Positions 11,713-19,505 of a stretch of DNA of 64,000 nt are shown here, in pieces. The stretch comes from Yersinia massiliensis (GTDB lineage: Bacteria > Pseudomonadota > Gammaproteobacteria > Enterobacterales > Enterobacteriaceae). The translations under genes were made by a program, and so were the position numbers. Location of the stretch: the NCBI RefSeq assembly GCF_003048255.1, contig NZ_CP028487.1, forward strand, positions 3,658,001 to 3,722,000, read 5' to 3'. The notes beneath the pieces are model-generated. The model was given only the letters and a program-made list of their open reading frames with translations. It had not been told where the DNA came from and did not search any database. Each line of letters opens with the position of its first letter. Within the stretch, counting starts at the first letter, position 1.

Positions 11713-12084
11713 CATGCCCAAAGTCATTGGCGTGACAGCTAGGCAGCAAGCGAACGCATCCCGATGAGCTGACTCAAGTCAGTGATTCGGGTAAGTAAGT
11801 GCCGCTAACAACGCTGCCACGTCAAAAATGGAAGGGCATGCCCAAAGTCATTGGCGTGACAGCTAGGCAGCAAGCAAACGCATCCCGATGAGCTGACTCA
11901 GGTCAGTGATTCGGGTAAGTAAGTGCCGCTAACAACGCTGCCACGTCAAAAATGGCAGGGCATGCCCAACGTCATTGGCGTGACAGCTAGGCAGCAAACG
12001 AACGCATCCCGATGAGCTGACTCAGGTCAGTGATTCGGGTAAGTGAGTGCCGCTAACAACGCTGCCACGTCAAGGACGAAGGGC
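11713..12084. repeat. Three tandem ERIC-like repeats (period 124 bp)
   Basis: The motif CATGCCC recurs at 11713, 11837 and 11961, starting near-identical units. Each has a core (CCCGATGAGCTGACT, then GTCAGTGATTCGGGTAAGT) that folds back on itself, flanked by arms beginning AGTCATTGGCGTGACAGCTA and ending CTAACAACGCTGCCACGTCA that also pair with each other. The third unit is one base shorter. A partial unit (core right half ATTCGAGTAAGTGATGGCTGCC) precedes the array at about 11675-11711. The core resembles the enterobacterial ERIC palindrome while the arms differ. No coding content was seen. Confidence 0.85.
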
Positions 12085-12987
12085 ATTTGGCCACAGCCAC
12101 GCAGCGCCACGAACCCCACTCGAATCACCATGCACAGCCCGACGAATTGGCGTCTCACATTCACCGCCAAACACCCATGGGCGGATTAATGCGGGTAGTG
12201 TTTTATAGAGGCGGTTGACGTTACTCATTCCACCGCCCAGAACGATTACGTCGGGGTCGAACAGGTTAATCACCTGAGCCAAGGATTTAGCAAAACGTTG
12301 CTCATAATTATGCATAGCCTGTTCTGCTATCGCATCACCTTGTTCGGCCAATGTAATGATTTCATGGCCTTTAAGGGGCTGTCCGCTCAGACGAAAATAG
12401 TCGGTGGCAAAACCGGTGCCAGAGACAAAAGTCTCGATACAGCCTTTTTTGCCACAATAGCAAGCGACCTCCTGCTGATATTGCCGCTCTTCGTCATCTT
12501 GCCACGGCAAAGGATTATGGCCCCACTCACCGGCAATACCATTGCCCCCCGCATGCACTCGCCCATCAATCGCAATTCCTGAGCCACAACCGGTACCGAT
12601 AATAGCAGCAAAAACCAAATGTTTGCCCGCCCCCGCCCCATCGGTTGCTTCAGAAACAGCCAGACAATTAGCATCATTCGCCAAGCGTACTGGGCGAGAA
12701 AGTAGATCAGACAGGTCTTTATCGACAAATTGCCCATTCAGCCAGACTGAATTGGCATTTTTTACTTTGCCCGTAAAAGGAGAGAGTGTTCCAGGTATCC
12801 CGACACCGACACTGCCTCGTTCCCCCGTCGCCAGCTCAGCGTCAGCCACTAAATCAGCAATCGCCTGCAATGTTTTTTGATAATCATGTCGTGGGGTATC
12901 AACCCGCTTACGAAAAAGTTCCTGTCCGTCATTACTCAGTGCAATGACTTCTATTTTGGTGCCACCCAGATCGATACCAATACGCAT
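12070..12987 (-). CDS. mak: Mak, ROK-family fructokinase
   Basis: Sugar kinase of the ROK family, 305 residues, which phosphorylates fructose (manno(fructo)kinase in E. coli). Visible are the ATP-binding [10 protein letters not shown] at the N-terminus, GTGCGSGI, the catalytic-region [10 protein letters not shown] and the zinc-binding ROK signature [13 protein letters not shown] strong ribosome site (AGGTGGAG) precedes the ATG at 12987. The last residues after AAWLWP (NALRP) are read from the end of the adjoining ERIC-like repeat, so the repeat supplies the stop codon; E. coli Mak ends soon after the same AAWLWP. It is divergent from rdgC, as in E. coli. Confidence 0.92.
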   Translation of the reverse strand: MRIGIDLGGTKIEVIALSNDGQELFRKRVDTPRHDYQKTLQAIADLVADAELATGERGSVGVGIPGTLSPFTGKVKNANSVWLNGQFVDKDLSDLLSRPVRLANDANCLAVSEATDGAGAGKHLVFAAIIGTGCGSGIAIDGRVHAGGNGIAGEWGHNPLPWQDDEERQYQQEVACYCGKKGCIETFVSGTGFATDYFRLSGQPLKGHEIITLAEQGDAIAEQAMHNYEQRFAKSLAQVINLFDPDVIVLGGGMSNVNRLYKTLPALIRPWVFGGECETPIRRAVHGDSSGVRGAAWLWPNALRP

Positions 12988-13305
12988 AACGCTCCACCTC
13001 GTTGATAGGGTTGTTCATTGTGTTGCGAGCGATTAACAGGCTTCAATAGACTGCGAGTTTAGAAATAATAAAAATCTTATCATTTCAGTGTGGACAATGC
13101 GCGGCGGTGACACAATCTTTGTTGCCCTTAATTTTACATTCTGGGTACTTAAATCTCATTAGGTTAAAAAGGTATGGAACAAATTATTGGCTAGCACTCT
13201 TTTTTCTGATTCTTTACTAGGGGTCAAGGCGCCAATTCGTTATCATGCCGCCCTGCGTTTGATTAACTCGCGCGCTCAAGGCGCGCCCGAGCCAGGGAAA
13301 ACACT
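12988..13305. other. Divergent mak/rdgC intergenic region
   Basis: No gene seen. A GC-rich hairpin (GCGCGC at 13270-13275 and 13281-13286, 5-nt loop) lies in the probable rdgC leader about 20 bases before its start, close to the ribosome-binding sequence AGGGAA. Promoters for both genes must be here but were not assigned. Confidence 0.4.
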
Positions 13306-14217
13306 ATGCTGTGGTTTAAGAATTTAATGGTTTACCGTTTAAGCCGGGAAGTTTCGCTGTCTGCGGATGAAATGGAGAAACAGTTAAGCGCCCTCAGTTT
13401 CACCCCCTGCGGTAGCCAAGATATGGTCAAAACCGGTTGGGTATCACCGATGGGTTCACACAGCGATGCATTAACACATACGGTTAATGGTCAGATCGTG
13501 ATTTGTGCGCGCAAAGAAGAGAAAATCCTGCCATCACCGGTGATTAAGCAAGAGCTGCAAGCCAAAATCGAACGACTGGAAGGTGAACAACACCGCAAAC
13601 TGAAAAAAACTGAAAAAGACTCGCTAAAAGATGAGGTTTTGCACAGTTTACTGCCACGTGCATTCAGTCGGTTTAACCAAACCTTCTTGTGGATAGATAC
13701 CGTCAATGACCTGATTATGGTCGATGCAGCCAGTGCTAAGCGAGCAGAAGATACCTTGGCATTACTGCGAAAAAGCTTAGGCTCCCTGCCCGTTGTCCCT
13801 CTGACATTAGAAAACCCGATTGAGTTAACGCTAACAGAGTGGGTACGTAGCAAAGAGTTACCTGCTGGCTTTACGCTGATGGATGAAGCTGAACTAAAAG
13901 CTATTCTGGAAGATGGCGGCGTGATCCGCTGTAAAAAACAGGATCTGTTTAGCGATGAAATCGCGGTGCATATCGAAGCTGGCAAGTTAGTGACCAAACT
14001 GGCACTGGATTGGCAGGAGCGCGTTCAGTTAGTGCTATCTGATGACGGTTCACTAAAGCGCCTGAAATTCTCTGACACTTTGCGTGAACAGAACGATGAT
14101 ATTGATCGAGAAGATTTTGCGCAGCGCTTCGATGCCGATTTTATTCTGATGACCAGTGAGCTGGCCGCTTTGATTAAAAATATGATTGAAGCATTGGGTG
14201 GTGAAGCTGAGCGTTAA
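13306..14217 (+). CDS. rdgC: RdgC, recombination-associated DNA-binding protein
   Basis: Nucleoid-associated protein of 303 residues, identical in length to E. coli RdgC and clearly homologous throughout ([15 protein letters not shown] at the start, [17 protein letters not shown] near the end). The family forms a ring-shaped dimer around duplex DNA and restrains RecA-promoted strand exchange. The ATG at 13306 is preceded by AGGGAA. No frameshift or unusual composition is seen. Confidence 0.97.
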   Translation: MLWFKNLMVYRLSREVSLSADEMEKQLSALSFTPCGSQDMVKTGWVSPMGSHSDALTHTVNGQIVICARKEEKILPSPVIKQELQAKIERLEGEQHRKLKKTEKDSLKDEVLHSLLPRAFSRFNQTFLWIDTVNDLIMVDAASAKRAEDTLALLRKSLGSLPVVPLTLENPIELTLTEWVRSKELPAGFTLMDEAELKAILEDGGVIRCKKQDLFSDEIAVHIEAGKLVTKLALDWQERVQLVLSDDGSLKRLKFSDTLREQNDDIDREDFAQRFDADFILMTSELAALIKNMIEALGGEAER

Positions 14218-14295
14218 TACTGCGGCTACCTAGCAATGAAAGACTACTGCCCTTTCTGGCATGGAGAGGGCAGAAATGAAAGTTAATCTAAAAAA

Positions 14296-14583
14296 CTAAC
14301 TCAAGTATTTACACAAATACGATGATGCTTCAGCAACTTGCAGGTTAAATTCACTTTCCCCAGGGATGTAGAATGTCTCACCTGGTTTGAACACTTCCCA
14401 ACCTGACGACCCAGGGATCAGCACTTTTAAGCTGCCCGTAATCACGGTCATTTCTTCAGGTTTAGCCGTACTGAAGGTGTATTCACCCTTTTCCATCACC
14501 CCAACACTCGCTGGCCCAATACTGTCACTGTCAAAACCAATAGATTTCACTTTCCCGGTAAAATACTCATTAAATTTCAGCAT
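14296..14583 (-). CDS. ppnP: PpnP, pyrimidine/purine nucleoside phosphorylase
   Basis: Small single-domain cupin of 95 residues, formerly YaiE. The family catalyses broad-specificity phosphorolysis of nucleosides. The reading [17 protein letters not shown], then EGEYTF-like ([19 protein letters not shown]) and the C-terminal [16 protein letters not shown] match E. coli PpnP. It is convergent with rdgC; a short inverted repeat (CTGCCCT 14247-14253, AGGGCAG 14267-14273) between them lacks a T tract. Confidence 0.94.
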   Translation of the reverse strand: MLKFNEYFTGKVKSIGFDSDSIGPASVGVMEKGEYTFSTAKPEEMTVITGSLKVLIPGSSGWEVFKPGETFYIPGESEFNLQVAEASSYLCKYLS

Positions 14584-15156
14584 AGTTTTGCACCCGCATC
14601 TTAATCAGAATTGAGCTTTCATATTAGAGTCTCTCTAAACGCTCTGTCACTGAATATTATGGCGAAATGGGATCATTACCGGTTTCACTCATCTGGTTGC
14701 GGATAAAACACACGAATTGGCGCTGAATTTCTTCAGTATGCTCAAAGAATCGCGGCTATTTAGCGAATAACAAAACCACTGCATTGGGTTTTGCAGCAAA
14801 AGTGAATAGCGCTTATCAGAAAGAGAGTGTCATATCAGAGGTTTCGTAGAATGTACAACGCCAATGAGGTTTCGAAGATCACAATCAATATTGACCAAAA
14901 TGCAGGCATAAAATTGGTATGTTGATGGATATACAGTTTGAGGGTTTTCATCGGCCCGCCTTGATTGGCCTTACCTAGGTGGCATTAAGCAACGCAAATG
15001 GTTTACGTTGAAATGATTACGTAGGTGATGATTGTACTCTTCGTATAATTATCAGGCAATCAGATGGCTTGCTATCGACGTAATAAAAACATACGCCTTA
15101 CAAATACCTTTATAGTACAAATCTTTTCATCTCACCGATCAGGCTCAATTTCGCCG
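14584..15156. other. 573-base gap between ppnP and aroL
   Basis: In E. coli aroM and yaiA lie here; neither is recognisable. On the minus strand a short open stretch (about 14660-14755) reads like the C-terminal tail of a protein (FFEHTEEIQRQFVCFIRNQM, then a few residues and a stop), but an in-frame stop precedes it, so it may be a gene remnant or chance. A 7-bp inverted repeat CAAAACC/GGTTTTG lies at 14771-14793. Confidence 0.35.
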
Positions 15157-15681
15157 CTATTTTACTGTTTCATCAGCCAAAATCTGCAAAATACGTTCAA
15201 CTACCTCGTCTGGTGATTGAGTGGCGTCAAGCACATGATGAGCGACCGATTGATAGAGTGCTTCACGGCTAGCGAGAACGTCCAGCATTTCCTCAACGAT
15301 AGGTTTACCGGTTAGACTTGGCCGCTGAGCATCTTCTGGGTCTTCAGTTAGCCTTTCTGCCAGTACATTGGCCGATGCGCGCAAGTAAATCACCACACCG
15401 TGATGACGCATAAATGTACGATTGCTCGGAGTTAAAACCGCCCCGCCACCAGTAGCAACGACCGTTTTTGGCGCAGTGACAGTCTCTAATGCCATGCTTT
15501 CACGCAAACGAAAACCATCCCACCCTTCACGGGCCACGACATCGGCAACAGTCAGCTGTAAAGTCTGCTGCATAAACAGATCTGTATCAACAAATCGATA
15601 CCCTAACGCCTCTGCCAACGCCTTCCCCACCGTGGTTTTACCTGCGCCACGCGCACCAACCATGAAGATAGTTTGTGTCAT
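15157..15681 (-). CDS. aroL: AroL, shikimate kinase II
   Basis: Shikimate kinase of 174 residues, which phosphorylates shikimate in the chorismate pathway. The P-loop GARGAGKTT (9-17), the shikimate-binding DTD and FRLRE segments, ATGGGAVL and the lid region [10 protein letters not shown] are all visible. The frame extends upstream to 15816, but the ATG at 15681 has a ribosome site (AAGGA) and yields the family N-terminus [10 protein letters not shown] TyrR-box-like site lies about 170 bases upstream, as expected for aroL. Confidence 0.95.
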   Translation of the reverse strand: MTQTIFMVGARGAGKTTVGKALAEALGYRFVDTDLFMQQTLQLTVADVVAREGWDGFRLRESMALETVTAPKTVVATGGGAVLTPSNRTFMRHHGVVIYLRASANVLAERLTEDPEDAQRPSLTGKPIVEEMLDVLASREALYQSVAHHVLDATQSPDEVVERILQILADETVK

Positions 15682-16038
15682 TACTTGAAAGTCCTTTCGT
15701 ATCAACTTCTGAGAATAAATTCTCGGTATCAAAAACGGGCCATTACTCTTAACTGACTCAGTGTTAATCAGCTTAATTTGATTAACACTCAGCCATTTGC
15801 TGTAGATGCAAATCATACCGATAATTGAGAGTAGTGCAAACTTTACAGTATCGTAAATTTAATGATACAGATAATCCAATGTGATAATTTGATATTGTGC
15901 AACAATTCCAATGTATCACACCTAAACAGCTATCATTTTCACGCTAAATTTGCTCAGTGAATGACCCCATTCACTTGATAGTCTCACTAGAGAATAGAGA
16001 CAACGTCGCAATGAATGGGGAAAGTTAATGATAGAACG
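15682..16038. other. aroL upstream region with inverted repeat
   Basis: No gene seen. Besides the TyrR-like site, a nested inverted repeat occupies 15965-16020: outer arms CCCCATTCA (15965-15973) and TGAATGGGG (16012-16020), inner arms GTCTC (15981-15985) and GAGAC (15997-16001). It lies just downstream of the minus-strand methyltransferase gene and could be its terminator, though no T tract follows. Confidence 0.45.
15852..15869 (-). promoter_or_regulatory. TyrR-box-like operator of aroL
   Basis: Read on the minus strand the site is TGTATCATTAAATTTACG, matching 10 of the 12 fixed bases of the TyrR consensus TGTAAA-N6-TTTACA. E. coli aroL is repressed by TyrR, and the site is placed where a promoter would be. 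Confidence 0.5.
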
Positions 16039-16596
16039 CTAACGAGGCTGACAGATATAAACTAATGCAGGGGGGAAATTACGGACGACGCGTATTTTTT
16101 TCCACATAAAGTAGCGGGATAACAAGGGTTCAGACAGGTGGCTGTATTGAAACAGAACGAGTACCCCATTATTTGCCCGTAAACGTTGTTGAGTTTGCTG
16201 CAAGATTTTGATACTTATTTTTGTGGGTATCGAGAGCAAGGGCAAGCAACAAAATACCACATCGTAGTTCTGATCCAACAGTTCAGCCGAACGATCGGCA
16301 ACTTGCAGACGTGGGTCATTTATCTGGTGCAAGGCATGCACAAAATGGGGTTGGATTTCGTAAGCTTGTAAGCGAGAGTTGACAGACATATGTGACAAAA
16401 TTCGCTTTGTTAGCACGCCATCTGCCGCACCTAACTCTGCAATATTCAGATGTTGTTGCCAATCCACCTGATTCAACATCGCCTGACATAACCAAGGCGA
16501 CGAAGGGGCTAACGTGCCAATGGTGCGTGGTGAGGCAATAAAACGCTGTAAATAGGAAAATTGGCTTTTAAAATTACGCCGAACAGTGTTTAACAT
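16039..16596 (-). CDS. Class I SAM methyltransferase, phospholipid N-methyltransferase-like
   Basis: A 185-residue protein with the S-adenosylmethionine motif I region NIAELGAADGVLTKRIL and the post-motif acidic strand LQAYEI. The N-terminal RFIASPRTIGTLAPSSPWLCQAM resembles the membrane-proximal start of PmtA/rRNA-dimethylase-like phospholipid N-methyltransferases (COG3963 type). A strong ribosome site (GAGGAGAGG) precedes the ATG at 16596. Substrate is unknown: Yersinia is not known to make phosphatidylcholine by methylation, so another target is possible. It stands alone between aroL and the DUF1471 gene. Confidence 0.6.
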   Translation of the reverse strand: MLNTVRRNFKSQFSYLQRFIASPRTIGTLAPSSPWLCQAMLNQVDWQQHLNIAELGAADGVLTKRILSHMSVNSRLQAYEIQPHFVHALHQINDPRLQVADRSAELLDQNYDVVFCCLPLLSIPTKISIKILQQTQQRLRANNGVLVLFQYSHLSEPLLSRYFMWKKIRVVRNFPPALVYICQPR

Positions 16597-16725
16597 AGCC
16601 TCTCCTCAGAGCCCAAGATATACCACAATAACACCTTATATTTCTTACGCTATCATTAAGATTACTCTAATAATTAATTATTTTGAGTCTGTGACTATAA
16701 AGACCATCAGAGAGAATATGATGAA

Positions 16726-16780
16726 TAAAAATAAGTCAGCCCAAGGTAACAATAGTCATTCATTGTTACCTTGGGCTGAC
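16726..16780 (-). terminator. Very stable terminator after the DUF1471 gene
   Basis: A perfect 19-bp inverted repeat (arms 16735-16753 and 16762-16780, 8-nt loop) lies 74 bases beyond the stop of the minus-strand gene. On that strand the stem is followed by TTATTTTTATT. The orientation and T-rich tail fit a strong intrinsic terminator. Confidence 0.8.
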
Positions 16781-16854
16781 CGGCAAACGAAAATATTATT
16801 ACCGTACTGACAGAATCTATTACTCGTTCCTTCATTAGGATTTATTGCGATGTA

Positions 16855-17124
16855 TTAGCGGTAAATCTCTGCTGTAGCACTGTAATTGCTTGAATCCCCC
16901 GGATTGCTCATACCGATGATGCGATAGTGGCTAGCACCATCAGCGGTTGCTTTTGCATTTAAGGCTGACTCAACATCCATTGGCGATCCACTGACGTTTG
17001 AAAGTGAAATCACCCCGATACTTTGTAATTTTGTCGCTTGTTCCTGACTGACTTCTTGTGCTGCCATTGTAGCAAATGAAGTGGTGGCGATGAATGCAGC
17101 GACGATAACAGGTAATAGTTTCAT
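16855..17124 (-). CDS. DUF1471 (YhcN/BhsA-type) periplasmic protein
   Basis: An 89-residue exported protein. A signal peptide (MKLLPVIVAAFIATTSFATMA) precedes a single DUF1471 domain; the family marks are IGVISLSNVSGSPMDVESALNAKA and the final SHYRIIGMSN. Members are small stress- or biofilm-linked periplasmic proteins such as YhcN, BhsA and McbA. The start at 17124 has GGAGAAG seven bases upstream; the ATG at 17139 would overlap that site. Specific function unknown. Confidence 0.85.
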   Translation of the reverse strand: MKLLPVIVAAFIATTSFATMAAQEVSQEQATKLQSIGVISLSNVSGSPMDVESALNAKATADGASHYRIIGMSNPGDSSNYSATAEIYR

Positions 17125-17325
17125 AAACTTCTCCAACAAGCAGGTAATGGATAACGTCTTTGTAAGATTAATTATGAGCGCTCCACTGCAAGGAGACGTA
17201 ATAGAGTGTAAAGAACATCAATCATTGTGAGGGGAATAAGGAGGAAATAACTTTATTTGTGTCTCTGGCGGAAATGAACGTCAATATAAGTGAAAAGAAT
17301 TTAATCTTTAAATCTTCCTCATATT

Positions 17326-17576
17326 TATACCCAATAGATTTCAAGCGGCAGGAAGGCGGCAAGTAAGGGAATCCCGATGAGCTGACACTCGTCAGTGACT
17401 CGGGTTACCGCGCGCAGCCAACACACCTGCAACTTGAAAGATCCCTCACAAATACCCTATAGATTTCAAGCGGCAGGAAGGCGGCAAGTAAGGAAATCCC
17501 GATGAGCTGACACTCGTCAGTGATTCGGGTTACCGCGCGCAGCCAACACACCTGCAGCTTGAAAGATGACGGGTAT
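17326..17576. repeat. Two tandem ERIC elements
   Basis: Two copies of about 125 bp (17326-17443 and 17452-17576). Each begins near TATACCC.ATAGATTTCAAG, includes GGCAGGAAGGCGGCAAGTAA and ends CAGCTTGAAAGATGACGGGTAT, matching the ERIC consensus as I remember it. The core reads ATCCCGATGAGCTGACACTC and GTCAGTGATTCGGGTTACC. The right copy ends inside the stop codon of the following gene. The 17125-17325 stretch to the left holds the leader of the DUF1471 gene and no other feature. Confidence 0.9.
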
Positions 17577-18343
17577 TAGGATTGGGCAACAACCATCATA
17601 ATATCACTACAAAACGAACCATCAGATTGAATCTGATAATGATTAATAACGCTATCGGATGCTGATTTTTGTAGCTCACGGATGGCTGTTGCGAAATGTT
17701 CAGGCGTGCGCATTCTGGCTATCCAGCTACTGAATTCCAAATACAATCGATCGGATGTCACTTCACTAATCAGTAACCCAGCATCGGTAAACAGTGCCAA
17801 CCATTCGCCTGGTGAGTAATTTCGGACATGTGAGGTATCACGTAGCACTTCCACGGTTTGCAGATAAATATCCAGTACTGGATGACCCGGTGAAACCACA
17901 TCCATAAAGATCACCCGACCACCGGGGCGCAGTACCCGCTTAACTTCACGCAACGCTTGGCCGACATCGTGCCAGTGATGGGCAGAGTAACGGCTGATGA
18001 CGATATCGAAACTGTGGTCATCAAAGGGTAATGATTCCGCTAGCCCTTGTTGTACGACAATATTCGTTAAATTTTTATCTGCTGCCGCCTGACTGACCAC
18101 CTGTAACATCTGCGCAGAGAGGTCATAGGAAACAACTGATTTAACGACAGCAGCAGCGGCAAAACTGGCATGTCCCGCCCCACAGCCAAGATCGAGCAAG
18201 TGAGCATCACCATGGGGTTGCAGTAACATAGCCAAGCGCTGTAAATCTTTACCCTGAGCATGAACCGCACTCGTCAGATAGGCATTAGCCTGATCACCAA
18301 ACTGCCGTTCAACGGTATCTGTATGGCTATTTTGTTTTGTCAT
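17576..18343 (-). CDS. yafE: YafE-like SAM-dependent methyltransferase
   Basis: A 255-residue class I methyltransferase (ubiquinone/menaquinone-methyltransferase-like family). Motif I LLDLGCGAGHASF, the acidic end of beta-2 (SYDLSAQML) and motif II/III segments DIVISRYSAHHWHDV and LRPGGRVIFMD are visible. It matches E. coli YafE closely around QFGDQANAYLTSAVHAQGKDLQRLA. Substrate is not established. The ATG at 18343 follows GGGGA; the ATG at 18358 is an alternative. The stop codon lies in the terminal bases of an ERIC element. Confidence 0.82.
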   Translation of the reverse strand: MTKQNSHTDTVERQFGDQANAYLTSAVHAQGKDLQRLAMLLQPHGDAHLLDLGCGAGHASFAAAAVVKSVVSYDLSAQMLQVVSQAAADKNLTNIVVQQGLAESLPFDDHSFDIVISRYSAHHWHDVGQALREVKRVLRPGGRVIFMDVVSPGHPVLDIYLQTVEVLRDTSHVRNYSPGEWLALFTDAGLLISEVTSDRLYLEFSSWIARMRTPEHFATAIRELQKSASDSVINHYQIQSDGSFCSDIMMVVAQS

Positions 18344-18478
18344 TACATCCCCACTCATGATTTAACCTGCTGATTTATTTTATCTATCTTCTTTCCTGCC
18401 ACGCGCTAATCTGCTTTTTTCACACCAAATCCACTATAGTGGCAGGATTGAAACGTCACAATAGGATGGGGAAATATT

Positions 18479-18958
18479 ATGGTCACGCTAAGAGCAATGC
18501 GTAATGAGGAACTTTGCGGCTATAGGAATTTATTTATTACCGAGTATGCGCAAGATTTATCATCTAATAGCGATTATAGCGCTGAGCAAGCATTAGCTTA
18601 TGCGACACATAGCTTTGATAGCTACTTACCGAACGGCGTTAATAGTCCAAACGATCACCTTTTTTGTATCGAAAATAACGGCAATCTTGGCGATGAAAAT
18701 CAGTTGGTCGGTTATTTATGGTATGGATTGGGGAAAGAGGATAGCGCTGCCTTTATTAAGGATTTTTATGTGCTGCCACAATACCAGCGTAAGGGTTATG
18801 GCTCTGCCAGTTTGGAGGCGCTCGAAAAACGGTTGATCGACCAGGGGGTATTCGAGATAAAACTGCGGGTCGCCGCTGATAATCCGCACGCAAAAAGATT
18901 GTATGAGCAAATGGCGTTTGTCGTCACTGGGTTTAATATGTCTAAATCGCTGAAATAA
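18479..18958 (+). CDS. GNAT-family N-acetyltransferase
   Basis: A 159-residue acetyltransferase with the GNAT fold. The acetyl-CoA-binding motif A is DFYVLPQYQRKGYGSASLEAL (pattern Q-R-K-G-Y-G), followed by the C-terminal LRVAADNPHAKRLYEQMAF, typical of motif B. Substrate unknown. A good ribosome site (AGGATGGGGA) precedes the ATG. It is divergent from the yafE-like gene, and TCCACTATAGTGG upstream is a short palindrome that might be an operator. Confidence 0.85.
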   Translation: MVTLRAMRNEELCGYRNLFITEYAQDLSSNSDYSAEQALAYATHSFDSYLPNGVNSPNDHLFCIENNGNLGDENQLVGYLWYGLGKEDSAAFIKDFYVLPQYQRKGYGSASLEALEKRLIDQGVFEIKLRVAADNPHAKRLYEQMAFVVTGFNMSKSLK

Positions 18959-19125
18959 AAAGATAGGCTATAACAACATTGGAGACAATAACAAAAATGG
19001 AGGCAATAACTTAGGCGCGCTTGCAGGGCTGCAAACGAAAAGCTCACACTGATAATCGGATGAACAGTGCATCAGGCATAAATACCTGCTGTTCTTCTGA
19101 TCAATCAGTAAAAGGTCGGTTTTCT

Positions 19126-19380
19126 CTATACTGTTTTATCTTCACCCAACTGTTGTAACTGATTTCTATACGATTTTACTTTTTGGCGTTTCTTCATCCA
19201 AGTTGAGAATGACACAATAAAAATACCGCCAGCCAGCGTTAACACACCCAATTCGTGCTGATAAAACAGCATAATAACAAAATAGACCGCTGAAATGATG
19301 GCGACCCATTTAGCCGAATGACCAATCGAACTTTTCTCATCAGTCAAACGGCGGATACTCTCTTCTTCGCTAATCCCCAT
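19126..19380 (-). CDS. Small inner-membrane protein, unknown
   Basis: An 84-residue protein with two predicted membrane segments (AKWVAIISAVYFVIMLFY and LGVLTLAGGIFIVSFSTWM) separated by a short polar turn, and a basic C-terminus (KKRQKVKSYRNQ). I do not recognise a family. A near-ideal ribosome site (GGAGGAATAAGC) before the ATG supports it as a real gene. It lies 125 bases after the glucan synthase gene in the same orientation, but a terminator lies between them. Confidence 0.65.
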   Translation of the reverse strand: MGISEEESIRRLTDEKSSIGHSAKWVAIISAVYFVIMLFYQHELGVLTLAGGIFIVSFSTWMKKRQKVKSYRNQLQQLGEDKTV

Positions 19381-19454
19381 GCTTATTCCTCCTTGTTGAC
19401 CAGCTTATAATATTGGGCCAGTAGCATGATAATTCAACACATTTCTGAGATTTT

Positions 19455-19494
19455 ATTTGATAAAGTCGAGATAGCGCCGATTGACTATCTCGAC
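19455..19494 (-). terminator. Probable terminator after the glucan synthase gene
   Basis: A 10-bp perfect stem GTCGAGATAG/CTATCTCGAC (19465-19474, 19485-19494) with a 10-nt loop lies just beyond the stop at 19506. On the minus strand TTTATCAAAT follows. Confidence 0.65.
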
Positions 19495-19505
19495 TGAGTT
19501 AATAA

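Noticed and set aside
11660..12069. Possible CRISPR array, suggested by regularly spaced repeats
   Set aside because: The 124-bp units are near-identical throughout, with no short direct repeats separating unique spacers; they are tandem ERIC-like elements.
16586..16810. Open frame of 74 codons on the plus strand across the long hairpin
   Set aside because: It runs through a perfect terminator stem and lacks a ribosome site or protein-like composition.
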